NCBI GenBank assembly: GCA_003565295.1
Contig: PXCO01000180.1
Span: 1-52,020 of the forward strand
Reading direction: 5' to 3'
Length of the DNA: 52,020 nt
Source: Cyclobacteriaceae bacterium
GTDB taxonomy: Bacteria > Bacteroidota > Bacteroidia > Cytophagales > Cyclobacteriaceae
Position 1 is the first letter of the stretch. Every line of letters begins with the position of its first letter. This document shows positions 50,140-52,020 of the stretch, piece after piece. The translations under genes were made by a program, and so were the position numbers. A model generated the notes under the pieces. That model saw nothing but the letters and a program-made list of their open reading frames with translations. It made no database searches and was not told the origin of the DNA.

Positions 50140-52020
50140 TTATTGGCTTACCAGGTCTTCTGTGGCAAATTCTTCAACAGGAATACAACTGCACACCAGG
50201 TTTCTGTCCCCGTATGCAGAATCTATCCTTCTGATACTCGGCCAGAATTTGCTTTCGCGGACGAAAGGAAGAGGGTATGCAGCTTTTTCCCTGGAATAGG
50301 GAAATTCCCAGGTATCCGCAATCACCAAAGCTGCTGTGTGGGGGGCATTTTTCAACACATTGTTTTCCCTTTCGGCCTCACCCATTTCCACCTCCTTGAT
50401 CTCTGCCCTAATGGCAATCATGGCTTCACAAAACCGGTCCAATTCAGCCTTAGACTCTGACTCGGTAGGCTCCACCATTAAAGTGCCCGCTACGGGGAAG
50501 GAAACCGTAGGTGCATGAAAACCATAATCCATAAGTCTTTTGGCAATGTCCTCCACCTCAATCCCAGCCTCTTTAAACCCCCTACAATCCAAGATCAACT
50601 CGTGAGCCGCCCTGTTTTTGGCACCGGTATAAAGAATGGGGTAATGGGGTTCCAACCGGGTTTTAATATAATTGGCATTGAGTATGGCAATTTTCGTGGC
50701 ATGAGTAAGTCCATAGGTTCCCATCATGGCGATATATGCATAAGAAATGGGAAGAATGCTTGAGGAGCCAAAGGGGGCTGCTGAAATGGCCGTAATGGCA
50801 GATGTACCTCCCGTCTTTACCATTTGATTACCGGGAAGAAAGGGAACCAGGTGTTCGGCTACACAGATCGGCCCCATTCCCGGGCCACCTCCCCCATGTG
50901 GTATACAAAAAGTTTTATGCAGATTCAAATGGCAAACGTCCGCTCCAATGATACCAGGGCTCGTCAAGCCTACCTGAGCATTCATATTTGCCCCATCCAT
51001 GTACACCTGTCCACCGTGGTCATGAATGATCTGGCAGATTTCCTGGATGGCCTCCTCAAACACCCCGTGGGTGGAGGGATAGGTGACCATTAAACCTGCA
51101 AGGTTATCAGCATGGGCGCCTGCCTTTTCCTTAAGGGCAGGCAGGTCAATATTGCCTTTTTCATCACATGGAATGATGACCACCTTCATCCCGGCCATCA
51201 CGGCAGATGCAGGGTTGGTACCATGCGCAGATGAAGGGATGAGGACGATGTTCCTATGACTATCCCCCCTGCTGGCATGATAAGCCCTTATCACCATTAA
51301 TCCGGCATATTCCCCCTGTGCCCCGGAATTAGGCTGCAGTGAGGTATCAGCAAATCCGGTAATCTCGCTCAACCAATTCCTCAAATGCTGAAAGAGCTCA
51401 TAATACCCCGCAGCCTGATCCTGTGGGGCATATGGGTGTAATTGCCCAAATTCGGGCCAGGTCACTGGCACCATCTCCGTGGTAGCGTTCAGTTTCATGG
51501 TACAAGACCCCAATGAAATCATGGAATGCACCAGGGAAAGGTCTTTGTTCTCCAATCTTTTTAAGTACCTGAGCATTTCATGTTCGGAATGAAAGGTGTT
51601 GAAGACGGGATGCTCAAGGAAGGTACTTTTCCTGATCAATCGTTCTGGAAGCCGTGCCTCCACCTCCTCAGTGCTCGGGATGGTAGGTGGCTGTAGCTGA
51701 TGGGTAGATCTGGAAAAAACCTCCACTATGGTCTGTACATCGGCCAATTCTTTTCCCTCATCAAAAGCCAAAACAATATATCCCTCTTCAAACCTGAAAT
51801 TCATTTGCTCTGATAAGGCAAAGGCTTTGATTTTTTCTTGTTGAACAGCATCTGCCTTGATGCGTATGGTATCAAAGAAATGAGCGTTGGCTTGTTCAAA
51901 GCCTAATTTTTCCAGGCATGAGGCAGCCAAAACTGCCAACCCATGAATCCTTCCAGCAATTTCCCTTAGCCCTTTTGGCCCATGATATACCGCATACATC
52001 CCCGCCATCACGGCCAGCAG
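50140..52020 (-). CDS. gcvP: Glycine dehydrogenase (decarboxylating), C-terminal part
   Basis: The frame runs off the right edge; the first ATG seen at 52011 is internal. About 626 of the usual 950-960 residues are present. It contains the PLP-binding [20 protein letters not shown] with the Lys in [34 protein letters not shown] and [14 protein letters not shown]-like regions of the C-terminal lobe, and [20 protein letters not shown] at the end. It is the P protein of the glycine cleavage system, decarboxylating glycine and passing the aminomethyl group to lipoyl GcvH. A clear terminator lies downstream. Confidence 0.96.
   Translation of the reverse strand: MLAVMAGMYAVYHGPKGLREIAGRIHGLAVLAASCLEKLGFEQANAHFFDTIRIKADAVQQEKIKAFALSEQMNFRFEEGYIVLAFDEGKELADVQTIVEVFSRSTHQLQPPTIPSTEEVEARLPERLIRKSTFLEHPVFNTFHSEHEMLRYLKRLENKDLSLVHSMISLGSCTMKLNATTEMVPVTWPEFGQLHPYAPQDQAAGYYELFQHLRNWLSEITGFADTSLQPNSGAQGEYAGLMVIRAYHASRGDSHRNIVLIPSSAHGTNPASAVMAGMKVVIIPCDEKGNIDLPALKEKAGAHADNLAGLMVTYPSTHGVFEEAIQEICQIIHDHGGQVYMDGANMNAQVGLTSPGIIGADVCHLNLHKTFCIPHGGGGPGMGPICVAEHLVPFLPGNQMVKTGGTSAITAISAAPFGSSSILPISYAYIAMMGTYGLTHATKIAILNANYIKTRLEPHYPILYTGAKNRAAHELILDCRGFKEAGIEVEDIAKRLMDYGFHAPTVSFPVAGTLMVEPTESESKAELDRFCEAMIAIRAEIKEVEMGEAERENNVLKNAPHTAALVIADTWEFPYSREKAAYPLPFVRESKFWPSIRRIDSAYGDRNLVCSCIPVEEFATEDLVSQ

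Overview
The window is a stretch of chromosome from a member of the Bacteroidota, most likely a Cytophagales / Cyclobacteriaceae-type aerobe or microaerobe. This is inferred from protein families and promoter style, not from a search. The signs are a fused CcoN-CcoO cbb3 oxidase with one-haem CcoP, a BT_3928-type DoxX protein, DUF349, DUF2795 and DUF1599 proteins, a WG-repeat protein, a stand-alone HsdR_N-type protein, a FadL-type porin, and repeated Bacteroidota -7 promoter elements (TAnnTTTG) in front of genes, with no Shine-Dalgarno pattern.

Layout. 1-3.4 kb looks accessory: the tail of an unidentified gene, an AT-rich gap, a DUF3050 (haem-oxygenase-like) gene, and a tightly coupled TetR regulator / GT1 glycosyltransferase pair behind a striking nested operator. 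3.8-10.2 kb: small protein plus NADP-isocitrate dehydrogenase, SbtA-type bicarbonate permease, EttA, DUF349 and DUF2795 proteins. 10.2-13.3 kb (minus strand): wreck of a LytTR response regulator, LiaF-like membrane protein, IspD, QueA. 13.3-13.9 kb is a repeat-rich non-coding gap. 13.9-20 kb: a lone MacB-type permease, RecA, DUF3108 protein, a PhoB/PhoR-like two-component pair and an RluA-type pseudouridine synthase. 20-22.8 kb: rplM-rpsI-rpsB-tsf.

22.8-34.9 kb is the respiratory island, mostly on the minus strand: usp-like gene, ccoI, ccoS, ccoNO, ccoQ, ccoP, ccoG, ccoH(fixH) and a SafE/DsbD_2-like membrane protein. A DUF1080 protein, a Crp/Fnr regulator with N-terminal cysteines, an HsdR_N-type nuclease-like protein and a ComEA-like HhH protein follow. 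Three similar dyads (rTGAy-N4-rTCAk) lie in front of ccoI, the usp-like gene and the Crp/Fnr gene itself, suggesting a local oxygen-responsive regulon.

34.9-52 kb: HemA (haem supply for the oxidase), a WG-repeat protein, FloA plus NfeD (membrane microdomain pair), ProS, an extraordinary Met/Gly/Trp-rich lipoprotein with a Ser/Arg-rich tail, a FadL/OmpP1-type porin, an overlapping minus-strand operon (DUF1599, BT_3928-type, AroK) back to back with folP-cdaA, then PrfC and the C-terminal two thirds of GcvP, whose 5' end lies beyond the right edge.

Most genes are core metabolism. The best candidates for something undescribed are the Met-rich lipoprotein, the Crp/Fnr dyad set, the TetR/GT cassette with its E. 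coli-like promoter, and the deletion-fused LytTR remnant behind liaF. No tRNA, rRNA, CRISPR array or insertion sequence was recognised.
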